Assembly: GCF_000225345.1 (NCBI RefSeq)
Contig: NC_015977.1
Span: 2,463,501-2,527,500 of the forward strand
Source: Roseburia hominis A2-183
GTDB taxonomy: Bacteria; Bacillota; Clostridia; Lachnospirales; Lachnospiraceae
DNA length: 64,000 nucleotides
Reading direction: 5' to 3'
Below are positions 52,139 through 61,217 of the stretch, piece after piece (positions within the stretch are counted from its first letter, which is position 1; every line of letters begins with the position of its first letter). Position numbers and translations under genes: made by a program. The notes under the pieces were generated by a model. That model had not been told where the DNA came from and did not search any database. It was given only the letters and a program-made list of their open reading frames with translations.

Positions 52139-53608
52139 CTAATCGAGTGCCTTCTCCAGCTCCTCAATCACGATCCGGAGTGCCTTGATCCTGGCGTACT
52201 TCTTATCCACAGACTCGAGGATATGCCACGGCGCATAGGTCGTGCTCGTCTTTGTGATCATCTCATTGACTGCCGTCTCATACTGATCCCATTTTTCCCG
52301 GTTCCTCCAGTCCTCCTCCGTGATCTTCCACTGCTTTTCCGGCGTGTTCTGCCGCTCGTTAAAGCGCTCCAGCTGCGTATCCTTGTCGATCTGCACCCAG
52401 AACTTGATGATGACGGCTCCCCAGTCATGCAGCTCCTTCTCAAATTCATTGATCTCGTTGTACGCGCGCATCCAGTCGTTTTCCGTGCAGAATCCCTCCA
52501 GCCGCTCGACCATCACACGTCCGTACCACGAACGGTCGAAGATTGCAATGTGACCGGTCTTCGGCAGTCTCGTCCAGAAACGCCACAGATAATGTCTTGC
52601 CTTCTCATGCGGCTCCGGGCTTGCGATCGGATGCACCTCATAGCCCCTCGGGTCGAGCGCACTGGTGATCCGCTTGATGTTGCCTCCCTTTCCGGCAGCA
52701 TCCCATCCCTCATAGGCGATGATGACCGGAACCTTCTTGCGGTACAGGCGGTTGTGCAGCTCGCCAAGCCGCTGTTTTAAATGCTTTAACTCCTTGCGGT
52801 ACGTCTCCTCATCGAGCGTCTTATCGAGCGGTATCTCCGAGAGAAGCGGCATGCGCTCTAACGGGAATACATTCTGCAGAAGCGGAACCGCCATATCACG
52901 GTTGTCAAGCGCAATGTCAATTCCCTGCGTCAGCGTCTCAAGCACCTGCAATTCCGTCCACTTCTTCGACTTTGCATCCACAATATACCACGGTGCGGAC
53001 GGCATATTCGTGCTCTTCAAATAGGAAGAAAACGCATCCATGCACTTCTCGTAGTGACTGTTCTGCCACAGATCCTTTTTCCCCACACGCCAGACGGTGT
53101 CCTTTTCATCCGTGAGGCGCTCCATCCGTCTGGTCTGCTCCTTCTTGGAGATATGCAGGAAAAACTTCATCACAAGGTAGCCGTTATCCGTCAGCTGACG
53201 TTCAAAGCGCCGCACACTCTCGATGCGCTTTGCATATTTTTCCTCGGAAAGCTCCCCGTGAAGGCGCTCTTCCACCACCTCATCCATCCAGCCGGAATCT
53301 AAGAACACAAACTTTCCCGCCTCCGGAATCCGGGTAAAATGGCGGTATAAAAACGGCTTGCGCTCTTCCTCCCCGGTCTTTCTCTCCATGGACTCCACCT
53401 TAAAATGGCGCGGGTCAATATTCTCGATGATCTGACCGATGCAGTAGCCTTTTCCCGCCGTTCCCCAGCCTTCCAGCAGCACCAGTACCGGCACTTTCTG
53501 CTCCTTGATGAGAAGCTGCTGGGCGGCAAGCTTTTCCCTGGCTGCCGCAAGGCGCATCTTTAATTCCTCTTCCCCGGGTCTTACCGGCTCTTTCCACTCT
53601 CTCAGCAT
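52139..53608 (-). CDS. pap: polyphosphate kinase 2, two-domain (polyphosphate:AMP phosphotransferase type)
   Basis: 489 residues made of two PPK2 domains in tandem. The C-terminal domain is intact: Walker A VIIAYEGWDAAGKGGN, Walker B region IAIFDRSWYGRVMVERLEGF, and the lid. In the N-terminal domain the equivalents are VLLEGWGTAGKG (Asp replaced by Thr) and FVFLDSGWMDEVVEERL (DRSWYGR lost), so it is probably inactive and structural, as in known class II enzymes. It phosphorylates AMP to ADP from polyphosphate. GGAGGTTTTT precedes ATG 53608. Next gene upstream is the cardiolipin synthase. Confidence 0.9.
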   Translation of the reverse strand: MLREWKEPVRPGEEELKMRLAAAREKLAAQQLLIKEQKVPVLVLLEGWGTAGKGYCIGQIIENIDPRHFKVESMERKTGEEERKPFLYRHFTRIPEAGKFVFLDSGWMDEVVEERLHGELSEEKYAKRIESVRRFERQLTDNGYLVMKFFLHISKKEQTRRMERLTDEKDTVWRVGKKDLWQNSHYEKCMDAFSSYLKSTNMPSAPWYIVDAKSKKWTELQVLETLTQGIDIALDNRDMAVPLLQNVFPLERMPLLSEIPLDKTLDEETYRKELKHLKQRLGELHNRLYRKKVPVIIAYEGWDAAGKGGNIKRITSALDPRGYEVHPIASPEPHEKARHYLWRFWTRLPKTGHIAIFDRSWYGRVMVERLEGFCTENDWMRAYNEINEFEKELHDWGAVIIKFWVQIDKDTQLERFNERQNTPEKQWKITEEDWRNREKWDQYETAVNEMITKTSTTYAPWHILESVDKKYARIKALRIVIEELEKALD

Positions 53609-53653
53609 AAAAACCTCCGTTCCGCAGACGCAATGCGTCGCATTTTTCTTCTC

Positions 53654-55213
53654 CTATAACAGCGGTGCAAACAACCGCAGAATACACTGTATGATGCGAA
53701 GCCCCATACTCCGCTTTCCCTTATACTGTTCCGTCACCTCGCGCGACACCTCAAATATCTGCGCAAAGTCCTCTCCAATGGCACCGATCGCCCCGCAGCC
53801 ATGCAGCAGCACGCCGTTCTCAAAATGATGGTACAGGCTTCTATAGTCAAAATTGATCGTTCCGACCGTCGCCGTCTCCCCATCACAAAGTGTCTGCTTC
53901 TGATGGATAAATCCCGGCGTGTACTCATAGATACGCACGCCGCGCCGCACCAGAGGCGCATAGTAGGAGCGTGTCGTCTGATACACTAACTTCTTATCCG
54001 GGATTCCCGGTGTCACAATCCGCACATCAACGCCGCGCTCGGCAGCCAGACACAGTTCCCTCGTCATATCATCGCTGATAATCAGATACGGCGTCGCCGC
54101 ATAGAAAAAGTGTTTCGCACTCTTGATGAGATTTAAATAAACATCCTCCGCAAAATAACCGTCCGTCAGGGGGCCGTCCGCATACGGCTGTACAAAACCG
54201 GTGTCTGCCGCGCGGTAATCCAGCTTCGGAAAATACGTCTGAAACTCATGGTCCGCCTCCGCCGTGGCATTCCACATCTGAAGAAATGTCACAGTCAGGC
54301 TTGCCACCGCATCTCCCGCAAGACGGATTCCGGTATCCTTCCAGGTTCCGTACGGGTGCGTGATATTAAAATATTCATCCGCAAGATTGTAGCCGCCCGT
54401 GTAGCCGATCTTTCCATCCACCACCGTAATCTTTCTGTGATCGCGGTTGTTCATGAAAATGTTTAAGACCGGAAGCACCGGATTGAACACCCTGCACTCT
54501 ACGCCGATGGCTTCCATGCGCTTGATAAAGCCCGGATCGATAAAGCCGATACTGCCGACGTCATCGTAAAACAGGCGTACCTCCACCCCGTGTGCCGCGC
54601 GCTCGGCGAGCACGTCCTTAATCCTGCCGAACGCCTCCGCTTCCTCGATCGCGTGATATTCCATAAAGATAAAATGTTCTGCCGACGCGAGATCGTGTAG
54701 CTGCGCCGCAAGTCCCTCCGCCGCATCCGGGTAAAATGTCACATCGGTATTCCGGTACACCGGATAATGCCCAAACCGCTTGATATAGCGGCACTGGTTC
54801 GCCACCGCAAAATCCTGCTCCTCCAGCCGCCCAAGCACTGCCTCATCCTGGGGAATCTGCTCAAACAGCACCGGTTCAATCGTCTCAAAGCGTCTGCGCA
54901 TCGCCTTTGCGACCACATTCTTGTGTCCAAACACCAGATATATGCAGAGCCCCAGCACCGGAAACGCCAGAATCAGAATAATCCAGGGCATTTTAAACGC
55001 AGCGTTCTCGTGCTTGGCGTAAATGCTTAACGCCACAAGAAATGCTCCTACACTAAAGCATAAACTGATTGCCGTAGAATATGCATTCAACCGCAAAAAC
55101 AGCAACAAAATCCACAAAACCTGCAAAAGCAGGGATAATCCTACAAACACAAGTCTTCCCACACTGTTTTTCACATTAGACTTCTGTTCCGTCCGCATCT
55201 TCTGTCTCTTCAT
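53654..55213 (-). CDS. cls: cardiolipin synthase
   Basis: 519 residues. Two N-terminal membrane segments, a linker, then two phospholipase D domains. The first HKD motif is NNRDHRKITVVDG with GYTGGYNLADEY after it, the second FIHQKQTLCDGETATVGTINFDYRS; both keep HxKxxxxD. It condenses two phosphatidylglycerols to cardiolipin at the membrane. ATG 55213 (MKRQKMRTE) follows AGGAGAGG; an upstream ATG adds seven residues. It ends 45 bases before the PPK2 gene. Confidence 0.92.
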   Translation of the reverse strand: MKRQKMRTEQKSNVKNSVGRLVFVGLSLLLQVLWILLLFLRLNAYSTAISLCFSVGAFLVALSIYAKHENAAFKMPWIILILAFPVLGLCIYLVFGHKNVVAKAMRRRFETIEPVLFEQIPQDEAVLGRLEEQDFAVANQCRYIKRFGHYPVYRNTDVTFYPDAAEGLAAQLHDLASAEHFIFMEYHAIEEAEAFGRIKDVLAERAAHGVEVRLFYDDVGSIGFIDPGFIKRMEAIGVECRVFNPVLPVLNIFMNNRDHRKITVVDGKIGYTGGYNLADEYFNITHPYGTWKDTGIRLAGDAVASLTVTFLQMWNATAEADHEFQTYFPKLDYRAADTGFVQPYADGPLTDGYFAEDVYLNLIKSAKHFFYAATPYLIISDDMTRELCLAAERGVDVRIVTPGIPDKKLVYQTTRSYYAPLVRRGVRIYEYTPGFIHQKQTLCDGETATVGTINFDYRSLYHHFENGVLLHGCGAIGAIGEDFAQIFEVSREVTEQYKGKRSMGLRIIQCILRLFAPLL

Positions 55214-55237
55214 TCCGCATCCTCTCCTTATCATATC

Positions 55238-55280
55238 AAAAAAGCTTTCATCTGCAAACCCGGATGAAAGCTCTTTTTTA
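55238..55280. terminator. bidirectional terminator after the 60-residue gene
   Basis: AAAAAAGCTTTCATC and GATGAAAGCTCTTTTTT flank a 10-base loop. It separates the small gene upstream from the cls gene on the minus strand. Confidence 0.85.
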
Positions 55281-55312
55281 TTCTTATATTGATTTTCTTT
55301 TGTAACGCCATC

Positions 55313-55495
55313 CTAAGCCTCTGCAGACAGCTGTAATCTCGCCGTAATCTCCCGCACTTCTTTCATAATCGCGGCATACATTTCATACTCAAGTCCAACC
55401 GGCGACATATGCGGACATTCCTGCTTCATCCGATAGGCCTGTCTTAACAGGCTGCGTTTGTTCTCCTCAAGCTCCCAGATCTGCTCTCTGCTCAT
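55313..55495 (-). CDS. small conserved-looking protein, 60 residues
   Basis: A short, mostly helical, charged protein: MSREQIWELEENKRSLLRQ then an AYRMKQECPHMSPVGLEYEMYAAIMKEVREITARL helix pair. No known domain is recognised and no membrane segment is present. ATG 55495 follows GGAGAAGTT; the 27-residue upstream extension in the same frame has poor composition. It has its own terminator and a possible promoter (TATGAT near 55590), so it is a real transcription unit. Function unknown. Confidence 0.6.
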   Translation of the reverse strand: MSREQIWELEENKRSLLRQAYRMKQECPHMSPVGLEYEMYAAIMKEVREITARLQLSAEA

Positions 55496-55697
55496 AACTT
55501 CTCCACTTTCCGCACACCGGCGTCCCCCGCCTTCTTCTGTGCTATTCTCTTCTTGGTGTATATATCTTGTACACACACCTCTACCATCATAGCATATATA
55601 GTGGAAAATGCATCAGGAAGTTGTTCGGCATTTTTACCAAATTTTGTGACCGGATTTGAGGACTTTGCCTATTTACAAAACGGCTTTTATCTATTTC

Positions 55698-56393
55698 TCA
55701 CAACTGCATCAGCATTTCAAGAGCCTGCTTTTTCATGATACAAATTCCCTGCTCTCTGATATGTGCAATGTGCCCCTGATCGGAGTAGTGCGCATCGTCA
55801 TACTCGATCGTTCCGAACGCAAATGGACGCATCTCCTCCTTGGCAAATCCCGTAAAATCCAGAATCAGATAGTACGCGCCGTCCATCTTGTAGAGACTGC
55901 TCTTTGGAATCTTCCCGCGAAAAGCAAGCAGGCTCATCCTGCGCATATTCTCAAAGGAAGAAAAGCGCAGTGCACAGATCATCGGGTCGGTGCGCTTATG
56001 CGTTCCCGCAGCGGCTGCCGTATCCGCCGTATCTGCTGCGGCCTGTGCGTTCCCCTCCTCTGCCTTGGCCGTTTTCCCTGATGCAGCGTCCGGATCCAGC
56101 TGGCTGATCATATGACTGACCGTATTCACCAGATCCCTCAGTGACACCTCTTTGTCTGCGCCAAAAGTGATCGCCATACTGTGATCCTGCAAAAGCTCCG
56201 CCTTCACCATCGGAGAGATGCCCTCCATCTGAATATGTTCCTGTTCCTCGACGAGTTCTAAGACAGTATGCATGAATTCCTGCGTGATCTCGCTGTTCGC
56301 AATGATCTCATCAATATCGTATCCGAGACTCTCGATCTCCTGTTCCGTCAGTGCACAGCGGATTTTGTTATCACCGATATGTTCTATTTCCAT
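55698..56393 (-). CDS. mecA: adaptor protein MecA
   Basis: 231 residues. The N-terminal MEIEHIGDNKIRCALTEQEIESLGYDIDEI and C-terminal adaptor domain (MICALRFSSFENMRRMSL, KSSLYKMDGAYYLILDF, HYSDQGHIAHIREQG) are the MecA layout, joined by an Ala-rich linker (about residues 100-130). MecA delivers substrates to the ClpCP protease. Promoter TTTACA, 17 bases, GATAAT (complement of 56464-56469 and 56441-56446). Stands alone. Confidence 0.92.
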   Translation of the reverse strand: MEIEHIGDNKIRCALTEQEIESLGYDIDEIIANSEITQEFMHTVLELVEEQEHIQMEGISPMVKAELLQDHSMAITFGADKEVSLRDLVNTVSHMISQLDPDAASGKTAKAEEGNAQAAADTADTAAAAGTHKRTDPMICALRFSSFENMRRMSLLAFRGKIPKSSLYKMDGAYYLILDFTGFAKEEMRPFAFGTIEYDDAHYSDQGHIAHIREQGICIMKKQALEMLMQL

Positions 56394-56440
56394 AAATGAT
56401 CAATCCCATCTATTGTAAAATGTTGTTTTTAAGTGATACC

Positions 56441-56469
56441 ATTATCCTATTTTTTGCACTATTTGTAAA
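56441..56469 (-). promoter_or_regulatory. mecA promoter
   Basis: Minus strand -35 TTTACA and -10 GATAAT with a 17-base spacer, about 48 bases before the mecA ATG. Confidence 0.6.
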
Positions 56470-56479
56470 GTGGCAATCC

Positions 56480-57127
56480 TTAGAATACCTTTTTTTGCAT
56501 AATGCGGACACTGCCCGCAAAGGATACCGCCAATGTGGCCAGGGAAACCAGAAACACTACCGCAGTCACGGCCGCAGGATTTAACTGCGCAGACCACCTC
56601 AGCCCTCCCGCAAAATTCTCCGGCAGAAGCTTCCTTGCTGCAATTGCAGCCCCAAGCACCGCAAACCCCAGAATCATGGTTGCTGTCCTGCTTTTTTCCA
56701 TACCGTATTTCAGGCTGACCGGAAGCATGACTGCCAGAAAAATTGTCATCTCTAATAAAATAAGGAACATGGGCATCAGCCATTCTAAAAGAGACACCAC
56801 ATCTCCACGGATATAATCCGCCACAAAACCGGCCGCTGCGGAAACTGCCCAGAAACCACCGCCGCACAGCAGCATAAATACATATTTTTCCAGCACATAA
56901 TCTTTTCTGGTCACCGGAAGCGTGAACAGAAACAGATAGCCGTGATCGAATTCGTCATACGAGATCGTGTTTACTGTAAAAAGCATGCCGAACATGGTAC
57001 AATATCCCACAATGATCTGCGCCGGCTGACCGCTGCAAAGGAAAATGGCCGCAATCAGAATGATAATCGTAAAATACCGCTTCTGCCCTGCCAGAATCCG
57101 AAAATCCTTCGTCAGTAATCCTTTCAT
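56480..57127 (-). CDS. ABC-2 type transporter permease
   Basis: 215 residues with six hydrophobic segments (YFTIIILIAAIFLCSG, GYCTMFGMLFTVNTI, MLLCGGGFWAVSAAAGF, LMPMFLILLEMTIFLAVML, MILGFAVLGAAIA, VVFLVSLATLAVSF). The charged loop YDEFDHGYLFLFTLPVTRKDYVLEKY is characteristic of ABC-2 permeases of the GntR-linked (YtrA-type) operons. Overlaps the ATPase gene (ATGA). Probably exports an antibiotic, peptide or lipid; the cargo is unknown. Confidence 0.85.
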   Translation of the reverse strand: MKGLLTKDFRILAGQKRYFTIIILIAAIFLCSGQPAQIIVGYCTMFGMLFTVNTISYDEFDHGYLFLFTLPVTRKDYVLEKYVFMLLCGGGFWAVSAAAGFVADYIRGDVVSLLEWLMPMFLILLEMTIFLAVMLPVSLKYGMEKSRTATMILGFAVLGAAIAARKLLPENFAGGLRWSAQLNPAAVTAVVFLVSLATLAVSFAGSVRIMQKKVF

Positions 57128-57999
57128 AGCTTCTCCCCCCTCGCTGTCAAAATCAGAATATCATCAATGCTGCCTTTTTCCATCACAAGATCCGGGTAAT
57201 TTTCCTGATAATACCGGCGCTCGTTCGTCAGCAGGCGATAACCATACGCTTCCCGCATTCCGGCAAGCAGATATCTACGATCCAGCGCCTGATACTGCCG
57301 TTCATCCACTTTTAAGATACCATATGAATCCAGAAGAACATCCGTCTCCCCGTGAAGCACGATCTTCCCCCGGTCAATCATATAGATATCATCGCAGAAC
57401 TTTTCCAGATCGCTGGAGATGTGGGAGGATATCAGGACAGATCTCGGTGCTCCGCCGGTTCCCTCCGAATCCAGATATTCCTGCAGTTCTTCAAGCATCG
57501 CCTCTCTGGACATCACATCGAGTCCCAGCGTCGGTTCGTCCAGAATCAGCAGGTCAGCGTCATGTGACATCGCAATCAGCAATTTCAGCTTTGCCTGCAT
57601 CCCGGTAGAAAAATCTTTGATTTTTTTGTTCGCCGGAAGTTCATACCGCTGACATTTTTCCAGGAACCTGGCCTCATCAAATCTGGTATACAGATTCCGC
57701 AGAATGGCGGTTACATCCCGGACGGTAAGGAACTGGCTGAAGCCCGAATCCGCAAGGGATACCCCGATCCGCTCCCGGTCTTTTGCAGTCAGTTCTGTAT
57801 ATGGTTTTCCGAAGATCCTTATCTCACCCGTCTCCGGCGGCACCAGCCCCAGCAGAATCTGAAATGTCGTCGTTTTTCCCGCTCCGTTCGCCCCGACAAA
57901 TCCGGTTGCCATCCCGGGCTGCACTTCCATGGAGCAGTCCAGTTGAAACGACCCGTATGCCTTTGTTACTTTGTTCAGTTGCACCATCCCATCATTCAT
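57124..57999 (-). CDS. ABC transporter ATP-binding protein
   Basis: 291 residues. Walker A GANGAGKTTTFQ, signature region DFSTGMQAKLKLL (FSTGM variant of LSGGQ), Walker B LLILDEPTLGLD and the H-loop SSHISSD. The C-terminal extension of about 80 residues is typical of drug or bacitracin-type exporters. It energises the permease of the next gene. ATG 57999 follows GGAGAATCAT; ATG 58011 is also possible. Regulated with the GntR gene from the operator-embedded promoter at 58451-58497. Confidence 0.9.
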   Translation of the reverse strand: MNDGMVQLNKVTKAYGSFQLDCSMEVQPGMATGFVGANGAGKTTTFQILLGLVPPETGEIRIFGKPYTELTAKDRERIGVSLADSGFSQFLTVRDVTAILRNLYTRFDEARFLEKCQRYELPANKKIKDFSTGMQAKLKLLIAMSHDADLLILDEPTLGLDVMSREAMLEELQEYLDSEGTGGAPRSVLISSHISSDLEKFCDDIYMIDRGKIVLHGETDVLLDSYGILKVDERQYQALDRRYLLAGMREAYGYRLLTNERRYYQENYPDLVMEKGSIDDILILTARGEKL

Positions 58000-58027
58000 A
58001 TGATTCTCCATTCCTGTGATTGCACTC

Positions 58028-58399
58028 CTATGCTTCCAAAAACAATTCCAGAACCGCCCGCAGTTCTTCGTCGCTCATGCCATACGCCCGCGCCTTCGCC
58101 ACCAGCTGTTCCATCCGCTGCTCGATCTCTCTTTTCTGTTCTTCCGCAAGCAGTGACGGATTCACCCCGAGCACAAAGCTGCCCTTGCCATGCACCGTTG
58201 CGATCAGCTGCTCCTCCTCAAGGGCATCATATGCCTTTTTTACGGTGAGAGCGCTCACCTTAAGATCTTTTGCAAGCATTCTCACACTGTCAAGTGGCGC
58301 TCCCTCCCGCAGGGTTCCCTGCAGGATCTGTTTTTTTATCTGCTCTACGATCTGCTCATAGATCGGCTGCATCGATGTGTGATCCACAATTATCTTCAT
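58028..58399 (-). CDS. GntR family regulator, YtrA subfamily
   Basis: 123 residues. The winged helix has QPIYEQIVEQIKKQILQGTL, DSVRMLAKDLKVSALTVKKAYDALEEEQLIATVHGKGSFV; the short C-terminal tail of about 50 residues is a dimer helix, as in YtrA. Such repressors control the linked ABC exporter and respond to cell-envelope stress in Bacillus. ATG 58399 follows GGAGGAG; the extension to 58510 includes the promoter. Autoregulation is very likely because the promoter is inside a palindrome. Confidence 0.92.
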   Translation of the reverse strand: MKIIVDHTSMQPIYEQIVEQIKKQILQGTLREGAPLDSVRMLAKDLKVSALTVKKAYDALEEEQLIATVHGKGSFVLGVNPSLLAEEQKREIEQRMEQLVAKARAYGMSDEELRAVLELFLEA

Positions 58400-58450
58400 T
58401 TTTTTGTATTCTCCTCCACCTCTGCGCAGTATGTAGGTTTTCCTTCGACA

Positions 58451-58497
58451 AACAGTATATAACAGTATAGAACTGTTGTCAACTGTTATATACTGTT
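58451..58497 (-). promoter_or_regulatory. GntR operator with a consensus promoter inside it
   Basis: AACAGTATATAACAGT (58451-58466) and its exact complement ACTGTTATATACTGTT (58482-58497) form a 16-bp perfect inverted repeat. On the minus strand TTGACA (complement of 58477-58482), 17 bases and TATACT (complement of 58454-58459) give a full promoter inside the dyad. A bound repressor would block RNA polymerase completely. Confidence 0.85.
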
Positions 58498-58524
58498 TAT
58501 TACAAAACATTGGTTGCTTTTATA

Positions 58525-58580
58525 TAAAAAATCCCGGTCTTAAGACAGAACTGTCATTCTCTGTCCGCGAACCAGGATTT
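58525..58580 (-). terminator. terminator of the lipoprotein gene
   Basis: Minus strand: ATCCTGGT.GACAGA pairs with TCTGTC.ACCGGGAT, followed by TTTTTT. It lies about 100 bases after the lipoprotein stop and just before the GntR promoter. Confidence 0.75.
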
Positions 58581-58676
58581 CCTCTCTCATCGTTCCTTTT
58601 TATCTCTTTATAGTGTTATCAGTCAATTCTGATATTTCTCACATCAAAAGCTTATTGTTTCTTAATTGCATCCATC

Positions 58677-59222
58677 TCATTCGTCCAATGCAAGAAATGC
58701 ATCTTTTATTGCAGACACGTCCTCGTCGAAGCCCATGACATATAAAATCACATCCCCGATGCTCTCCACCGCAACACTCTCCGCCTCCACGCAGATCCAT
58801 TTTGCAGGATTGGCATTGTCCAGAAGCGTCTGTTTTGCCTTTGGCACATCGGTTCCGTCCGACACGCGCAGCACAACGCACTGATATGCCACCGACGTCA
58901 TCATCGGAGCAGAATACGCCGAGTCAGTATATGTGATCTCATCTGTGCCCAGCACATATTCTTCCATATCCGCATCGATCGTCGTCATCTCATAATCCTG
59001 CATGGCCTCCCGCATGGATTCATCCAGATCGGCCGTTTCGTAAACTTTGTTTAAAATGTCAATACAGCTTCCGCTCAGTGCCTCCGCTTCCTCAGAAGTG
59101 CTCGTCTTCCCGCAGGCGGCAAAAGAAAACAACATCACGAACATCATTCCCACCGCAGCCACGCGCTTCCCGTATCCTGCCCTGCCGTTCGTTTTACGGT
59201 TCTTTCCGGTTCTTTTTCCCAT
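58677..59222 (-). CDS. DUF4358-like small lipoprotein of unknown function
   Basis: 181 residues. A basic N-terminal tail, one hydrophobic segment (VAAVGMMFVMLFSFAAC) and a lipobox FSFAAC make it a lipoprotein. The mature part has SGSCIDILNKVYETADLDESMREAMQDYEMTTID, then a repeated beta pattern with MMTSVAYQCVVLRVSDGTDVPKAKQTLLDNANPAKWICVEAESV. It resembles the DUF4358 proteins of Lachnospiraceae (from memory, unconfirmed). ATG 59222 is the best-placed start although the ribosome binding site GGAGA is 14 bases away. Function unknown. Confidence 0.6.
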   Translation of the reverse strand: MGKRTGKNRKTNGRAGYGKRVAAVGMMFVMLFSFAACGKTSTSEEAEALSGSCIDILNKVYETADLDESMREAMQDYEMTTIDADMEEYVLGTDEITYTDSAYSAPMMTSVAYQCVVLRVSDGTDVPKAKQTLLDNANPAKWICVEAESVAVESIGDVILYVMGFDEDVSAIKDAFLALDE

Positions 59223-59276
59223 ATTCTCTCTGTGATCTCCTTTTTCATTCAAGTTTTCTACTTTATATAGAGTAAA

Positions 59277-59311
59277 ACAGGCTTTTGGAGATAGTCTGTC
59301 CAAAAGCCTGT
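59277..59311 (-). terminator. aspS terminator
   Basis: ACAGGCTTTTGG and CCAAAAGCCTGT are a perfect 12-bp stem with an 11-base loop, followed by TTTTA on the minus strand, 24 bases after the aspS stop. Confidence 0.9.
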
Positions 59312-59334
59312 GTCTTTATTGCTGTCGTTTTACG

Positions 59335-61098
59335 CTATTTTTCTTCCGGCATCTGAATGCGGATATGAACGTCGTCCAGCTGCTTCTGATCTACAGTCGC
59401 CGGTGCTCCCATCATGATATCCATCGCGTTCTTATTCATCGGGAACGGGATGATCTCACGAATGCTCTCCTCGCCGCAGATCAGCATAATCATACGGTCA
59501 ACACCCGGAGCGATTCCTGCGTGTGGCGGTGCTCCGTAGCAGAATGCATTGTACATGGCAGGGAATTTTGCCTTCACATCCTCCTCGCCGAGACCAACCA
59601 GTTCAAATGCCTTGATCATGATCTCCGGGTCATGGTTACGAACCGCACCGGAGGAAAGCTCTACGCCGTTGCACACCAGATCGTACTGGTAAGCAAGGAT
59701 GGAAAGCGGCTCCTCGTTGCAGAGTGCGTTCATACCGCCCTGCGGCATGGAAAACGGGTTGTGACAGAACTCCAGTTCTCCGGACTCCTCGCCGATCTCA
59801 TACATCGGGAAATCTACGATCCAGCAGAATTCGTAGCAATCCTTTTTCATGTGCTTCTCGCTCGCAGCGCCAAGCAGTCTGCGGAGTACGCCTGCGGTCT
59901 TCTGCGCTGCCAGCTTCTTGCCTGCGGTCAGACCGATAAAGTCACCCGGCTTTAATCCGAGGGCAGCAATGACTGTCTCCTTGCGCTCCTGCAAGAACTT
60001 GGAAATACCTCCCACAAATTCGCCGTTCTCATCCAGCTTGAACCAGTAAGCCTTGTTGGCTGTCTGCACTTCCACCTCGGCACAGATTCCGTCGATCACT
60101 TTTCTGGTCGCAGTAAATCCGTCCACGACAACCGCTTTTACGGTCTGTCCCTCGAACGGACCGAATCCGCAGTCTGCCATGACGTCCGTCGCATCCTGCA
60201 ATACCAGATCAATGCGGAGATCCGGCTTGTCGGTGCCGTACTTGTCCATGGACTCCAGATATGGAATACGCACAAACGGAGCCTTGGAAGCAGTCTTGTA
60301 TACACCATACTTTTCAAATACCGGCGGCAGTACCTCCTCGACAACAGAGAACACATCCTCCTGGGAAGCAAATGCCATCTCCATATCGAGCTGATAGAAC
60401 TCTCCCGGAGAACGGTCTGCTCTTGCGTCCTCATCACGGAAACACGGTGCAATCTGGAAATAGCGGTCGAATCCGGACGCCATTAAAATCTGCTTGAACT
60501 GCTGCGGTGCCTGCGGCAGTGCATAGAACTTGCCCGGATGATTTCTGGCCGGTACCAGATAATCTCTCGCGCCTTCCGGGGAAGAGCAGGTCAGAATCGG
60601 AGTCGTGATCTCTAAAAATCCCAGCTCGTTCATCTTATTGCGGAGCTCTGCCACGATGCGGCTTCTGAGCACGATCTTGCTCTTGACCGACGGATTTCTC
60701 AGATCCAGATAGCGATATTTTAATCTGGTGTTCTCATCCGCCTCTCTGGACTGGTTAATCTCAAACGGAAGTGCATTGTAGATACACTTTCCAAGGATCT
60801 CGATCCCTTCCGGCACGACTTCAATCTCTCCGGTCGGAAGCTCTGTATTCTTATTGGAGCGCTCTCTGACGGTTCCTGTTACGGAAATGGTGGACTCCTT
60901 GTTCACTCCGTCCAGCTTCTCCATCATCTCTTCTGTCTCAACGACAATCTGGGTCGTTCCATAGAAATCTCTTAAAATAAGAAATCCCAGGTTCTTGCTG
61001 ACCTTGCGGAGATTCTCGTACCATCCGACGAGCGTTACTTTCTCTCCCGCATTGGAAAGACGCAGCTCATTACAGTTATGTGTTCTCGACTGTGTCAT
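59335..61098 (-). CDS. aspS: aspartyl-tRNA synthetase
   Basis: 587 residues, bacterial-type class IIb synthetase. An N-terminal OB-fold for the anticodon (VTLVGWYENLRKVSKNLGFLILRD), motif 1 region, motif 2 IAPCFRDEDARADRSPGEFYQLDME, a GAD-like insertion, and motif 3 GVDRMIMLICG. The flipping loop and QAPQQFKQILMASGFDRYFQ agree. It charges tRNA-Asp. AGGGAGTTAAGAAA precedes ATG 61098. A hairpin CCGGGCAG..CTGTCCGG with a T-run on the plus strand (61143-61170) is in its leader; no T-box was recognised. Confidence 0.97.
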   Translation of the reverse strand: MTQSRTHNCNELRLSNAGEKVTLVGWYENLRKVSKNLGFLILRDFYGTTQIVVETEEMMEKLDGVNKESTISVTGTVRERSNKNTELPTGEIEVVPEGIEILGKCIYNALPFEINQSREADENTRLKYRYLDLRNPSVKSKIVLRSRIVAELRNKMNELGFLEITTPILTCSSPEGARDYLVPARNHPGKFYALPQAPQQFKQILMASGFDRYFQIAPCFRDEDARADRSPGEFYQLDMEMAFASQEDVFSVVEEVLPPVFEKYGVYKTASKAPFVRIPYLESMDKYGTDKPDLRIDLVLQDATDVMADCGFGPFEGQTVKAVVVDGFTATRKVIDGICAEVEVQTANKAYWFKLDENGEFVGGISKFLQERKETVIAALGLKPGDFIGLTAGKKLAAQKTAGVLRRLLGAASEKHMKKDCYEFCWIVDFPMYEIGEESGELEFCHNPFSMPQGGMNALCNEEPLSILAYQYDLVCNGVELSSGAVRNHDPEIMIKAFELVGLGEEDVKAKFPAMYNAFCYGAPPHAGIAPGVDRMIMLICGEESIREIIPFPMNKNAMDIMMGAPATVDQKQLDDVHIRIQMPEEK

Positions 61099-61142
61099 TT
61101 TCTTAACTCCCTTGTATCAATCTAAAAATGTTCTTCAAATCT

Positions 61143-61170
61143 GTCCGGGCAGCAGCCTGTCCGGCGCTTT
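61143..61170. terminator. hairpin in the aspS leader, terminator-like on the plus strand
   Basis: CCGGGCAG-CAG-CCTGTCCGG followed by CGCTTTTTTT on the plus strand. No plus-strand gene ends here, so it could stop antisense transcription or be an RNA structure in the aspS leader. Confidence 0.5.
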
Positions 61171-61217
61171 TTTTATCTTACACCATGAAACGCGATTTTT
61201 CAACGGTTTTATCCGTT

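Noticed and set aside
61099..61217. T-box leader before aspS
   Set aside because: The leader is too short and no T-box sequence or antiterminator pair was recognised.
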